This document shows, piece by piece, positions 50,803 through 59,627 of a stretch of 64,000 nt of DNA. Each line of letters starts with the position of its first letter. Position 1 is the stretch's first letter. The stretch is from Sphaerisporangium dianthi (GTDB lineage Bacteria > Actinomycetota > Actinomycetes > Streptosporangiales > Streptosporangiaceae). Where the stretch lies: contig NZ_JBHSFP010000026.1 of assembly GCF_042654065.1 (NCBI RefSeq), positions 71,468 to 135,467 on the forward strand, given 5' to 3'. The notes beneath the pieces are model-generated. The model did no database searches, had not been told where the DNA came from, and saw only the letters and a list, made by a program, of their open reading frames with translations. The position numbers were made by a program, and so were the translations under genes.

Positions 50803-50881
50803 AAGCACGCATGACGTCGACCACGACCGCCACGGACGGAGGTTCGGCCAGATCGGCGATACCGAGGAAACGTGCGTCCAT
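50789..50881 (-). pseudogene. ComB (2-phosphosulfolactate phosphatase-like) N-terminal fragment
   Basis: 30 codons, MDARFLGIADLAEPPSVAVV then VDVMRAF, match the start of actinobacterial ComB-like proteins. The gene stops after RAG and the rest is missing. 50882-51059 has no gene. Confidence 0.5.
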
Positions 50882-51059
50882 CCGGTCGTGATCGCGCATG
50901 CCCGACCCGCAGCGAGGGTTCGGTAAGAGCTGTGGCGGGTGCCGGCGTCCGGGATGGGGCGGCCTGAGCCCCCGGCGCTCGCGCCGCCGGCTCACGCCGG
51001 CCACCCACCTGGCCGGCAAGGACGACGTCTACGTCTGCCGTGGGCGTGACCGGGCTTAG

Positions 51060-51119
51060 GAGTACTCCTGTTTGAGTACTCGCTCTTGCGCTCGGGATGG
51101 TAGTCGTGTTTGAGTACTC
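51060..51119. promoter_or_regulatory. three GAGTACTC operator copies before PadR gene
   Basis: The 8-bp palindrome GAGTACTC occurs at 51060-51067, 51074-51081 and 51112-51119; the last two are preceded by GTTT or TT. The third ends 2 nt before the PadR start codon, so binding there would block initiation. Probable PadR autoregulatory sites. Confidence 0.72.
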
Positions 51120-51121
51120 AC

Positions 51122-51736
51122 ATGCGAGCAACGCGCCTCTTCATTCTCGGTGCTCTGGCCGACGGCGGTCCCATGCACGGGCACAAGATCCGTGCCGCGG
51201 CGCAACTCGACCGGGTGGAACTGTGGGCGGACATCAAGCCCGGATCGCTGTACGGCGCGCTGCGCCGGATGGCCGACGAGGGCGTCGTCGAGGTGGTCCG
51301 CACGGAGCAGGAAGGCAACCTCCCCGCCCGGACGGTGTACGGAATCACCGACAAGGGCCGGGCCGATCTGGTCTCGCTGATCAGGTCGGTCCTCGCCGAC
51401 ACGAGACTCCGGCCGGATCCGATCCAGCTGGTGCTCCTGCACGGCGGCGAGATCGGCTCCGACGAGCTGCGCACGGCCGTCCGGCAGCGGCGCGACTCCT
51501 ACGCCGCGCAGCTCGACTTCTGGCGCAACCTGCGGGCCGAGGCCGAGCCGTACCTGACCAGGCTCGAGGCCACCGCCTTCGACTACACCCTGATGCGGCT
51601 CGAGACGGAGCTGACCTGGCACGACCGCCTGCTGGCGGAGCTCGCGGAGCTCGCGGAGCTCGCGGACACGGCTGAGCGACCTGACGGCACGGGCTCGCCC
51701 GGCGGCGCGCCCTTACAAGAAAGCGGGAATCAATGA
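51122..51736 (+). CDS. PadR family regulator
   Basis: 204-aa PadR protein, winged helix at 1-90 (LFILGALADGGPMHGHKI, SLYGALRRMADEGVVE) with a Vir-like C-terminal dimerisation domain. A short Glu-Leu-Ala repeat (AELAELAELAD), encoded by tandem GCGGAGCTC, is near the C terminus. Start ATG 51122; TTG 51110 is also in frame. Its stop overlaps the monooxygenase start (ATGA), so it co-regulates that gene. Confidence 0.88.
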   Translation: MRATRLFILGALADGGPMHGHKIRAAAQLDRVELWADIKPGSLYGALRRMADEGVVEVVRTEQEGNLPARTVYGITDKGRADLVSLIRSVLADTRLRPDPIQLVLLHGGEIGSDELRTAVRQRRDSYAAQLDFWRNLRAEAEPYLTRLEATAFDYTLMRLETELTWHDRLLAELAELAELADTAERPDGTGSPGGAPLQESGNQ

Positions 51737-53055
51737 TGTCTCGGCGTTTGGACGTCGCCGTGATCGGCGGCGGGATCGGCGGGCTCTGCCTGGCGCAGGG
51801 CCTGAAGCGAGCCGGCGTGAGCGTCACCGTGTACGAACGGGACCGCACGGCCGACTCGCGGCTCCAGGGTTTCCGGCTGAACATCGAGCCGACCGGGAGC
51901 GTCGCCCTGCATGACTGCCTGCCACCCGCCCTGTGGGAGGTGCTGGTGGCCACGGCGGGCGACCCAGGGCCCGGCATCGGCTTCCTCGACCAGCGGATGC
52001 GGCCGCTCGTCCTCATCGGCCAGGACCGCCCAGATCATGACCCGCTCGACCCCACGACCAGCCGGCACGCGGTCAGCCGCGTCACGCTGCGCAAACTGCT
52101 GCTGGCCGGCCTGGACGACGTCGTCCGGTTCGGCAAGGAGTTCACCGGCTTCGCCCGGGCGGACGACGGGACGGTCACGGCGAAGTTCACCGACGGCACC
52201 ACCGCGACCGCCGACGTGCTCGTCGCGGCCGACGGAGCCGGCTCGCGGGTGTGGGCGCAGTTCCAACCGGCGGCCGCCCGCACCGCACTGCCGACGATGG
52301 CCTTCGCCGGCAAGCTGTTCCTCACCGAGGAGAACCGCCGATGGCTGCCGGAACGGTTACTCGCCGGCATGAACGTCTTCTGGCCGCGACAGGACTTCCT
52401 GTTCACCGCGATCTTCCGCAGGCGCGAGAACCCCGCGGCGATCATCGCCAGGCTCGGCGACCAGGTGCGCGCGCTCGGGCTCGACCCGGAGCACCTGCTT
52501 GCGGACTCGCAGGACGACGACTACATCCTGTGGGCGTTCATCATGCACCGTGACTCACTTCCGGCGAGCTTCACCTCCAAGGCTCAGAGCGACCCGGCCG
52601 CGGTGCGGGAGCTGCTGGCCGGGCGGACGACCGGGTGGCATCCCGACCTGCGCCGCCTGCTCGCCGCCTCGACCACCGACACCCTCTACCAGACCGGGTT
52701 CAGCGCCGCGCAACCGCTCGACCCGTGGGAGAGCGGCAACGTCACCGGGCTCGGAGACGCCGTACACCAGATGCCCCCGGTCGGCGGGCTCGGCGGCAAC
52801 GCGGCGCTGCGCGACGCGCACCGGCTCTGCGCCGCGCTCACCGCGGCCGACCGCGGCGAGCAGCCGTTACGGCAGGCACTGCGCGCCTATGAGGCGGACA
52901 TGCTGCGCCACGGGTTCGAGACGGTCCGCGAGGTCGTGCGCAACACCGAAGCCGCGATCACCCGAAGCGCGCTGAAGCGATCGACCACCCGATGGTTCTT
53001 CCGCGCGTGCGGGGCCGTCCCGCCCCTCGGCCGCGCGGTGTTCGGCGAGCGCTGA
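51733..53055 (+). CDS. FAD-dependent aromatic monooxygenase with two TTA codons
   Basis: 440-aa group A flavoprotein monooxygenase: GGGIGGLCLAQGL (8-20), VLVAADGAGSRVW and GLGDAVHQMPPVGGLGGNAAL. Resembles tetracycline/polyketide hydroxylases and salicylate hydroxylase-like enzymes. Translationally coupled to PadR. Two rare TTA leucine codons occur in frame (52357-52359 and 52867-52869), which in actinomycetes makes expression depend on the bldA tRNA. Substrate unknown; detoxification or tailoring. Confidence 0.9.
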   Translation: MMSRRLDVAVIGGGIGGLCLAQGLKRAGVSVTVYERDRTADSRLQGFRLNIEPTGSVALHDCLPPALWEVLVATAGDPGPGIGFLDQRMRPLVLIGQDRPDHDPLDPTTSRHAVSRVTLRKLLLAGLDDVVRFGKEFTGFARADDGTVTAKFTDGTTATADVLVAADGAGSRVWAQFQPAAARTALPTMAFAGKLFLTEENRRWLPERLLAGMNVFWPRQDFLFTAIFRRRENPAAIIARLGDQVRALGLDPEHLLADSQDDDYILWAFIMHRDSLPASFTSKAQSDPAAVRELLAGRTTGWHPDLRRLLAASTTDTLYQTGFSAAQPLDPWESGNVTGLGDAVHQMPPVGGLGGNAALRDAHRLCAALTAADRGEQPLRQALRAYEADMLRHGFETVREVVRNTEAAITRSALKRSTTRWFFRACGAVPPLGRAVFGER

Positions 53056-53120
53056 GTCCGCCGGGCCCTGTTCGCGGCCCCAGGTCCGGCAGGCGCTCGG
53101 GCGTCGCGTCCACACCCCGT

Positions 53121-54533
53121 TTACTCTGCGGCGGCGGGAGTCGGCTGGAGGTGGGGCGTACGGACGGCTTTGCGAGCCGGGACGAGGGCGGCGGCGAGGG
53201 CGGCTCCGAGCAGGAGGAGGGTCAGCGCGGAGAAGCTGCGGGTGTAGCTGGAGTCGTACGGCAGGCCGGAGGGCTGGAGGTGGCTGGTGACCAGGAGGCT
53301 GGTGATCGCGGTTCCGATGGCGCCGCCGATGGAGCGGAGGTTGGCGTTCATGCCGGTCGCGGCGCCGGTCTGCTCGGCAGGTACGCCGCCGACGATGAGG
53401 TTGGCCATGGATGCGAAGGCGAGACCGACGCCGAGGCCGAAAACGCCCGCCGCGACGGCGATCTGCCACTGCTGGGTGTGCCACAGGGCGAGGATGGCGC
53501 AGGCGACCGCGGCGGAGACGGCCCCCGAAATCAGCAGGCGTTTGGCGCCGACCTTGGGTTCCAGGCGTCCGCTGACCACACCGGCGACGAACATCGCGAT
53601 CAGCATGGGCAGCATGAGCAGTCCGGACGTGGTGACGCCGGCGCCGAATCCGTAGCCGGCGGAGCGGGGTGTCTGTACGAAGCCGGGCAGGAACGACCAG
53701 ACCGAAGACAGGCCTGCGCCGAACAGCAGAGCGGCGGCGTTCGTGGTCCACACGGACCGCACGCGCATGATGCGCAGGTCGATCAGCGGGCTGCGGGAGT
53801 GGGACTCCGCGAACAGCCACAGGGCGAAGAGCACGACGGCCGCGGCGAACAGCGCGATCACAGCAGCGGAGCTCCAGCCCCACCGGCTGCCGCGGCTGAC
53901 CGGCAGGAGCAGCGCGACCAGCCATCCGGACAGCAGCACCGCGCCGGACCAGCTGACCCGTCCCTTCGCCCGTCGGGGCGACTCGGGGACATAGCGCAGG
54001 GCTAGCAGGGCGGTGACGGCGACGATGACGACGGGAAACCAGAACAGCCAGCGGTAGTCGAGCCCGGCCACGATGGGACCGGCAGCGACTATGCCGACGC
54101 CGCCGCCGACGGCGATCACGGCGGACAGGTTGCTGATGCTGCCGCTGACCCTGCCGGGTTCGAACTGGTCGCGGATGATGCCGAAGGACAGTGGGAACAC
54201 CGCGCCTCCGGCGCCCTGAATGATGCGGGCGATGATCAAGACGCCGACGTTCGGAGCGAGGGCGGCGAGCAGACAGCCAGCGAGGACGGTCAGCAGGACT
54301 GCGACGAGGGTGCGCTTCTTGCCGGCCAGGTCGCCGACCCGGCCGATGATCGGGGTGCACACCGAGGCGGACAGCAGGTAGGCCGTCATTACCCAGGTGG
54401 CGGTGGATTGGGAGGTGTGCAGTGTGTGTTGAATAGTCGGCAGAGCCGGCGCGATCAGTGACTGCAGCATGGAGAACACGCCCGCCCCGCTCGCGAGGAC
54501 CGCGAAGATGAGGCGGGTGGACTTGCTGGGCAT
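53121..54533 (-). CDS. MFS drug exporter (DHA2, EmrB/QacA-like)
   Basis: 470 aa, about 14 transmembrane segments, motif A GRVGDLAGKKRTL and motif C-like AVGGGVGIVAAGPIVAG. ATG 54533 with GGAGAGA upstream. Convergent with the monooxygenase gene. Probably a proton-drug antiporter. Confidence 0.9.
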   Translation of the reverse strand: MPSKSTRLIFAVLASGAGVFSMLQSLIAPALPTIQHTLHTSQSTATWVMTAYLLSASVCTPIIGRVGDLAGKKRTLVAVLLTVLAGCLLAALAPNVGVLIIARIIQGAGGAVFPLSFGIIRDQFEPGRVSGSISNLSAVIAVGGGVGIVAAGPIVAGLDYRWLFWFPVVIVAVTALLALRYVPESPRRAKGRVSWSGAVLLSGWLVALLLPVSRGSRWGWSSAAVIALFAAAVVLFALWLFAESHSRSPLIDLRIMRVRSVWTTNAAALLFGAGLSSVWSFLPGFVQTPRSAGYGFGAGVTTSGLLMLPMLIAMFVAGVVSGRLEPKVGAKRLLISGAVSAAVACAILALWHTQQWQIAVAAGVFGLGVGLAFASMANLIVGGVPAEQTGAATGMNANLRSIGGAIGTAITSLLVTSHLQPSGLPYDSSYTRSFSALTLLLLGAALAAALVPARKAVRTPHLQPTPAAAE

Positions 54534-54886
54534 GGGGTTGTCTCTCCGGGGAAACGGGGGCGTCTTGACGACGGCGCGGGACAGGTCGCGGGTCTCGTGC
54601 ATGCGGGTGGCACGCCGGTACAGCGATTGCGGGGAGCGGTCACGGCCAGGAGGTGGGCCGGGCGCGTCGCAGCGATTCGGGCCGCGCGGGGCGGCGGTTC
54701 GCCGGGGCGTCGCCGGTGACAGTGCGACCGACGGATCGGATCGGCCCGGCGGCTCGGTTCACGTTGCTCGTCCCCGTGCACGCTCAGGACGTGCCGGCGT
54801 CGAGCCGGGGGTGCGGCAGGCCGGGCCGGCCTGCCGACCGCACTGCGGGTGGTTCCGGCCCTGTAGGTCTGCGCCTCTCCGGTCGG
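54534..54886. other. intergenic region, no gene seen
   Basis: GC-rich segment between two leftward genes; must contain the MFS promoter. No ORF, repeat or operator I can support. Confidence 0.35.
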
Positions 54887-56341
54887 CTACGGCTGCCGGA
54901 GCCGGGTGATGGACTTGTGCTCGATGTAGCCGGTGAGTCCGACCTTGCCGTACTCGCGGCCGAGGCCGCTGGCCTTGTAGCCGCCGAAGGGGCCGTCGAA
55001 GCTGATGGGCGAGCCGTTGAGGGTGATGGTTCCGGTGCGCAGCTTGCGGGCGACGGCCAGGGCGCGCTCGGGGTCGGCGCTCCAGATGCCGCCTGAGAGG
55101 CCATATTCGGAGTCGTTGGCGATGCGGACGGCGTCGTCCTCGTCGTCGTAGGCGATGACGGCCAGGACCGGGCCGAAGATCTCCTCCTGGGCGATGCGCA
55201 TGGAGTTGTCGACGTCGGCGAAGAGGGTCGGGGTGACGTAGTTGCCCTTTTCCAGGCCCTGGGGGACGTGCGGGCCGCCGGTGACCAGGCGGGCGCCCTC
55301 CGCTATGCCGATGTTGATGTAGTCGATGACGCGCTGCTGCTGGTCGGGGCGGATCATCGGGCCGATGAAGGTGTCGGGGGCGGAAGGGTCGCCGACCTTC
55401 AGCGATTCGACCATGTCCTTGAGCGCGGCGACGACCTCTTCGTAACGCTCGCGGGGGACCAGGATGCGGGTCTGCAGGATGCAGGCCTCGCCGTTGTTGC
55501 CGAGGGAGCCGAAGCGCAGGCCCTGTACGGCGGCGTCCAGGTCCGCGTCCTCCAGGATCAGAGCCGCGGACTTGCCGCCCAGCTCCAGGCTGACCCGCTT
55601 GAGGTGCTCGCCGGCGATGGAGGCGATGCGCCGGCCGGCACGCGTGGAGCCGGTGAAGGCAATCTTGTCGACGTCCGGGTGGGAGACGAGGTACTCGCTG
55701 GTCTCGCGGTCGGCGGGAAGGATGCTGAGCACGCCCGCGGGAAGCCCGGCCTCGTGCCACAGGTCCGCTAGCAGCATCATGCTGAGGGAGTTCTCCGGGG
55801 AGACCTTCAAAACAACCGTGTTGCCGGCCAGCAGGGCCGGGATCAGCTTGGCGGTGGCGGCGGAGAACGGCGAGTTCCACGGGATGACCGCGGCGACCAC
55901 GCCGATCGCCTCACGCCGCACGATGGTGTCGAAGGCCACCGACGGGTCGGAGGGTTGGATGACCTCCTCCCAGCCGAACTCCTCGGCCGCCTTGAGGTAG
56001 GCGTTGACCTGGCGGGTCAGGAAGGGCTGGCCGACCTTGGTGAACCAGCCGGCCGAGCCGTTCTCGACGGAGATTGCCGCGGCGACCTCGTCGGCGCGGG
56101 CGGTGCGCAGGGCGTCGTAGCGCCGGATGATCTCCTGCCGCTCCTCGGGCGTGGTGCGCGGCCAGGGGCCGTGGTCGAAGGCCTCGCGGGCCGCGGCGAC
56201 GGCCGCGTCCACGTCGGCGGGTGCGGCCTGGGCCACGCGGCCCAGCACCGACTGGTCGTGGGGGGAAAGGATGTCGAGCAGCTCCGGGTTGCTGGGGGTG
56301 ACCCAGGAGTCACCGATGTAGAGCTTGTCGCGAACAGTCAT
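54887..56341 (-). CDS. aldehyde dehydrogenase
   Basis: 484-aa NAD(P)-dependent aldehyde dehydrogenase. Cofactor-binding PWNSPF and FTGSTRAGRRI, the general base Glu in LELGGKSA and the catalytic Cys in NNGEACILQTR are present, as is the C-terminal PFGGYKASGLGREYG. ATG 56341 follows GAAGGAAT. Downstream of the SDR gene in the same direction; they may be a two-step alcohol-to-acid pair regulated with the TetR at 57528. Confidence 0.95.
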   Translation of the reverse strand: MTVRDKLYIGDSWVTPSNPELLDILSPHDQSVLGRVAQAAPADVDAAVAAAREAFDHGPWPRTTPEERQEIIRRYDALRTARADEVAAAISVENGSAGWFTKVGQPFLTRQVNAYLKAAEEFGWEEVIQPSDPSVAFDTIVRREAIGVVAAVIPWNSPFSAATAKLIPALLAGNTVVLKVSPENSLSMMLLADLWHEAGLPAGVLSILPADRETSEYLVSHPDVDKIAFTGSTRAGRRIASIAGEHLKRVSLELGGKSAALILEDADLDAAVQGLRFGSLGNNGEACILQTRILVPRERYEEVVAALKDMVESLKVGDPSAPDTFIGPMIRPDQQQRVIDYINIGIAEGARLVTGGPHVPQGLEKGNYVTPTLFADVDNSMRIAQEEIFGPVLAVIAYDDEDDAVRIANDSEYGLSGGIWSADPERALAVARKLRTGTITLNGSPISFDGPFGGYKASGLGREYGKVGLTGYIEHKSITRLRQP

Positions 56342-56519
56342 GTCTGTCGATTCCTTCGTGTGAAACGTGGTGGGTGCAGGGCCCGGGCGGGAGTGCGTCC
56401 CGGGCGATGCCGCAGGGGTGGAGGAGACCACCGGAGCGAGCGGGTATCCGCGCTGTCGCCGGGCCCGTGGTCGCGTGCCGTCGGGCAGGCGACCGACGGC
56501 ACGCGAAGCTGCAGGGTCG

Positions 56520-57359
56520 TTACGCGGTCTGGTGGTCGGTGGAGCGGCTCGCTTCGGCCCATGTGTCGGCCTCGGCCAGGCGAGCCTTTTCCGCGCTGAC
56601 AGCGATTTCCAGGGCGTCGCTGCCGAGCAGGAGCCGGCGCGGGGGCTCGGGCGCGTCCACGGCGGCGATGACGGCCCGGGCCATTCGGGCGGGGTCGCCG
56701 GGCTCGTTGCCGCTGTAGGCCGCAAACTGCTCCAGCCATGCGCCGACCGTCTGCTGATAGTCAGGAGCGATGGGTCCGGACGGCTTCGCGGCGCCGGCGG
56801 CCCAGCCGGTGCGGATACCGCCCGGCTCCACGATGATCACCTTGATGCCGAACGGGGCCACCTCGTTCGCCAGCACCTCGGAGAAGCCTTCGACTCCGAA
56901 CTTTGCTGTCTGGTAGGCGCTGAGCCCGGGCGTGCCGCCGACCCGGCCGCCGATGGACGAGATCTGCACGATGTGCCCGGACCGCTGGCCACGCAGTACG
57001 GGCAGGGCAGCCCGGGTCACGTTGATCACACCGAACAGGTTCGCCTCGACCTGCGCCCGGAACTCGTCCTCCGGGAAGTCCTCGATCGAACCGCTGGTGG
57101 CGTAACCCGCGTTGTTCACAACGACGTCGACGGTGCCGAATCGCTCCACTGCGGCCGCCACCACGCCCCGAGCCTCGGACCGCGACGTGACATCCAGCGC
57201 CACGGCCTCCAGCCGCTCCGGATACTTCGCCTTCAGATCAGCCAGAGCCTCCGGCCTGCGGGACGTAACGACGACTCGATCACCGTCCTCAAGAGCCTGA
57301 AGAACCAGGGCCCTGCCCAGCCCCTGGGAACCACCGGTGATCAACCAAGTCCGTGACAT
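56520..57359 (-). CDS. short-chain dehydrogenase
   Basis: 279-aa classical SDR: TGGSQGLGRA, NNAGYA, QISSIGG (Ser) and YQTAK (Tyr/Lys). ATG 57359 follows AGGAGAACGCC. Divergent from TetR with two perfect palindromes in between; probably part of a regulon with the aldehyde dehydrogenase. Confidence 0.93.
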   Translation of the reverse strand: MSRTWLITGGSQGLGRALVLQALEDGDRVVVTSRRPEALADLKAKYPERLEAVALDVTSRSEARGVVAAAVERFGTVDVVVNNAGYATSGSIEDFPEDEFRAQVEANLFGVINVTRAALPVLRGQRSGHIVQISSIGGRVGGTPGLSAYQTAKFGVEGFSEVLANEVAPFGIKVIIVEPGGIRTGWAAGAAKPSGPIAPDYQQTVGAWLEQFAAYSGNEPGDPARMARAVIAAVDAPEPPRRLLLGSDALEIAVSAEKARLAEADTWAEASRSTDHQTA

Positions 57360-57435
57360 GGCGTTCTCCTCATCATCTCGTTGCCTCTCGCCGCCCTCCA
57401 GGGCGCAATCCCAATGTAGACGTTTCATCGTCAAC

Positions 57436-57478
57436 TGCAACATTGATGTTGCAATAAATAAGTGAGATGCATCTCACT
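57436..57478. promoter_or_regulatory. two perfect 18-bp dyads between SDR and TetR genes
   Basis: TGCAACATTGATGTTGCA (57436-57453; 8-bp arms around TG) and AGTGAGATGCATCTCACT (57461-57478; perfect palindrome). Their sequences differ, so they may serve two regulators, or one may be a non-operator dyad. They lie in an AT-richer stretch. Confidence 0.8.
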
Positions 57479-57527
57479 ACGGGATGATGTCGCTGTAATC
57501 ACCACTGCTGATTAGGATGGCCGGACC

Positions 57528-58073
57528 ATGAGAGCCGATGCCGCACGCAACCTGTCCTCCGTCCTCCGCACCGGGGCCCGCCTCCTGGCGGAGGATCCGA
57601 GCACGTCGATGGCGGCCATTGCCGCTGCGGCGGGTGTCGACCGCACCACCGTTCATCGCCGCTTCGCGAATCGGGAGGTGCTGCTGCGCGCCGTCTTCCA
57701 GGCCAAACTCGACTCGGCCGAGCGGGTGTTGGACGAGGCGCGGCTGACCGAGGCCCCGGTGCCGGTCGCTCTCCACCGCTATCTGGAGGGGATCATCCCG
57801 GTCAGCCGCGAGTGGCCTGTCGACACGCGCCGTATGATGCAGAAGGACCCCGAAGCCAGCGCTCGCCGTGAAGCGCAGAGTGCGCGCCTGAGCACCTTCA
57901 TCCAGCGCGCTTGCGATGAGGGCTACCTGCGCGCCGATATCGATGCGGCCTGGGCACGTGCGGTCCTCGACGCACTTGTCGACAGCATCGCCCACCGGTT
58001 CCCCGCAGTGGATCCCCCGCAGGCGGCCGACCTCGTCGCGGACGCCTTCCTGCGCGGCCTCGGCGTGACCTGA
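57528..58073 (+). CDS. TetR family regulator
   Basis: 181-aa TetR protein: HTH at about 8-50 (SVLRTGARLLAEDPSTSMAAIAAAAGVDRTTVHRRFANREVLL, by position). The C-terminal domain (RRMMQKDPEASARREAQ) is of the TetR_C type seen beside SDR genes. Divergent from the SDR gene and probably its repressor through one of the two palindromes. Confidence 0.88.
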   Translation: MRADAARNLSSVLRTGARLLAEDPSTSMAAIAAAAGVDRTTVHRRFANREVLLRAVFQAKLDSAERVLDEARLTEAPVPVALHRYLEGIIPVSREWPVDTRRMMQKDPEASARREAQSARLSTFIQRACDEGYLRADIDAAWARAVLDALVDSIAHRFPAVDPPQAADLVADAFLRGLGVT

Positions 58074-58232
58074 CCCTGCGGGTGAGCCGGTCGCCGGCGC
58101 CCTGGCCTTCTTCCGCGCCGTCGCCGTCCAGCATCAACCCGCACGCATGCAGCCACCCCTGGTGCGCTGATCCCGCCACTCCCGCAGGCCGGCCAAGCCC
58201 CCCCAACCCCATCGCCCTCCACCCGCGTCTCG

Positions 58233-58395
58233 TCCAAGCCCGGAAATAACCCAGCCGGGCACAAGACTTCAGCAACACCAGTAGCGCGAGGAGCGATTCC
58301 GGGCGGCCATGGGTCCGCTTCACCGCCCACGCGATCTCAGCCTCGTCCGGTGTGAAGAACTGCGCCAACTCGCGCTCGGAGATGATTCGCGACCA
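58233..58395 (-). pseudogene. Tn3-family transposase fragment (DUF4158-like)
   Basis: About 54 codons: WSRIISERELAQFFTPDEAE and ESLLALLVLLKSCARLGYF, the N-terminal helix-rich part of another Tn3 transposase. Truncated on both sides. The rest of 58074-58733 shows no gene. Confidence 0.55.
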
Positions 58396-58733
58396 AGTGG
58401 CCCCTTTCGCGCGTATCTCCTCCGCATCCCTGACACGCCCGGAAGGAACCGGTGGCGGCCGGAATCGGCCGGTGAACGGCGTCCCGGTGTTCCTCGGCCT
58501 GGTAATCGGGCATAGCCGTAGATGTCCGGGTATGTACGTCTATGAGAGGTGCGGTGATGGCCGCGGCACGGGCGCCGGGACGGCCGCCCACCTCGCGGTC
58601 GCCGCGCGAAGCCTGCTGAACCGGGTCGCGGGCGGCCGTCGGGGGCGATCCGCTCGGCACACCTGGCATCCGCGACGACCGGCTCCCGGTGGTCATGCCG
58701 GCGGCCCCGCGATGATGAGCAGGGGGTGGGCCC

Positions 58734-59489
58734 GTGACCGAGGCAACCGGCAGGGTGGCACTGGTGACAGGGGCCAGCAGCGGAATCGGTGCGGCCACCG
58801 CGCGCCTTCTGGCCGCGCGAGGGATGCGGGTCGTGGTCAACTACCTCCGCAGCGCCACGGCGGCCGACGAGGTCATGGCCGGCATCGAGGCGGAAGGCGG
58901 CCAGGCCATGACCGCGCGGGCCGACGTGCGCGAGGCGGCGGCGGTCGAGGGCATGATCGTGCGGGTCCAGGAGGCATGGGGCGGCGTCGACGTGCTCGTG
59001 CACAACGCGCTCACCCCGTATGCGATCAAGCCGTTCCAGGACATGACGTGGGACGAACTGGGCGGCAAGCTCGACGACGAGATGCGTGCGGCGTTCGCGG
59101 TCACCAAAGCCGTTCTGCCCGCCATGACCGGACAGGGCTGGGGACGCATCGTCTATCTCGGCACCGGCCTCAGCCGCCAGCCACGGGAGGGCATGATCGC
59201 GCTGGGCACGGCCAAGGCCGCACTGGCGCAGTTCGCCCGGTACCTCGCCCAGGAGCTGGGCCCGAGGGGCATCACGGTCAACGTCGTCGAACCCGGCCCG
59301 GTGGAGGACACCCGCATGGCGAACGTGCTGGGCGAGGAGCAGAAGCGGCGGCAGGTGGCCGCCACTCCCCTGGGCCGCCTGGCACACCCGGCCGACGTCG
59401 CGCAGGCGGTCGCCTTCTACGCCGGCGAGGAGAGTGCCTTCATGACCGGCACCACCGCCGCGGTCAACGGCGGGATGTCCATGTACTGA
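58734..59489 (+). CDS. SDR family protein lacking the catalytic Tyr
   Basis: 251-aa SDR with an intact cofactor motif (TGASSGIGAA, 12-21) and Lys of the YxxxK motif (K161), but the Tyr position is Leu157 (MIALGTAKAAL) and Ser is Thr144. NNAG reads HNAL. The rest of the fold, ending TGTTAAVNGGMSMY, is normal. GTG 58734 follows AGGGGGTGGG. A catalytically altered or non-enzymatic SDR. The THI5-like gene follows 138 bp later. Confidence 0.85.
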   Translation: MTEATGRVALVTGASSGIGAATARLLAARGMRVVVNYLRSATAADEVMAGIEAEGGQAMTARADVREAAAVEGMIVRVQEAWGGVDVLVHNALTPYAIKPFQDMTWDELGGKLDDEMRAAFAVTKAVLPAMTGQGWGRIVYLGTGLSRQPREGMIALGTAKAALAQFARYLAQELGPRGITVNVVEPGPVEDTRMANVLGEEQKRRQVAATPLGRLAHPADVAQAVAFYAGEESAFMTGTTAAVNGGMSMY

Positions 59490-59627
59490 CGCCGTCTCTC
59501 GCGCACGGGGGCCCTGCCGTCCCAGGTCCGGCCGGCGGCAGAACGGCATCCCGCAGGCCGTCACCAGGCGCCATGGTCCGCCGCACGCATGGGCGCAGGG
59601 CGGTGGCACGATCAAGGGACAACGTTC

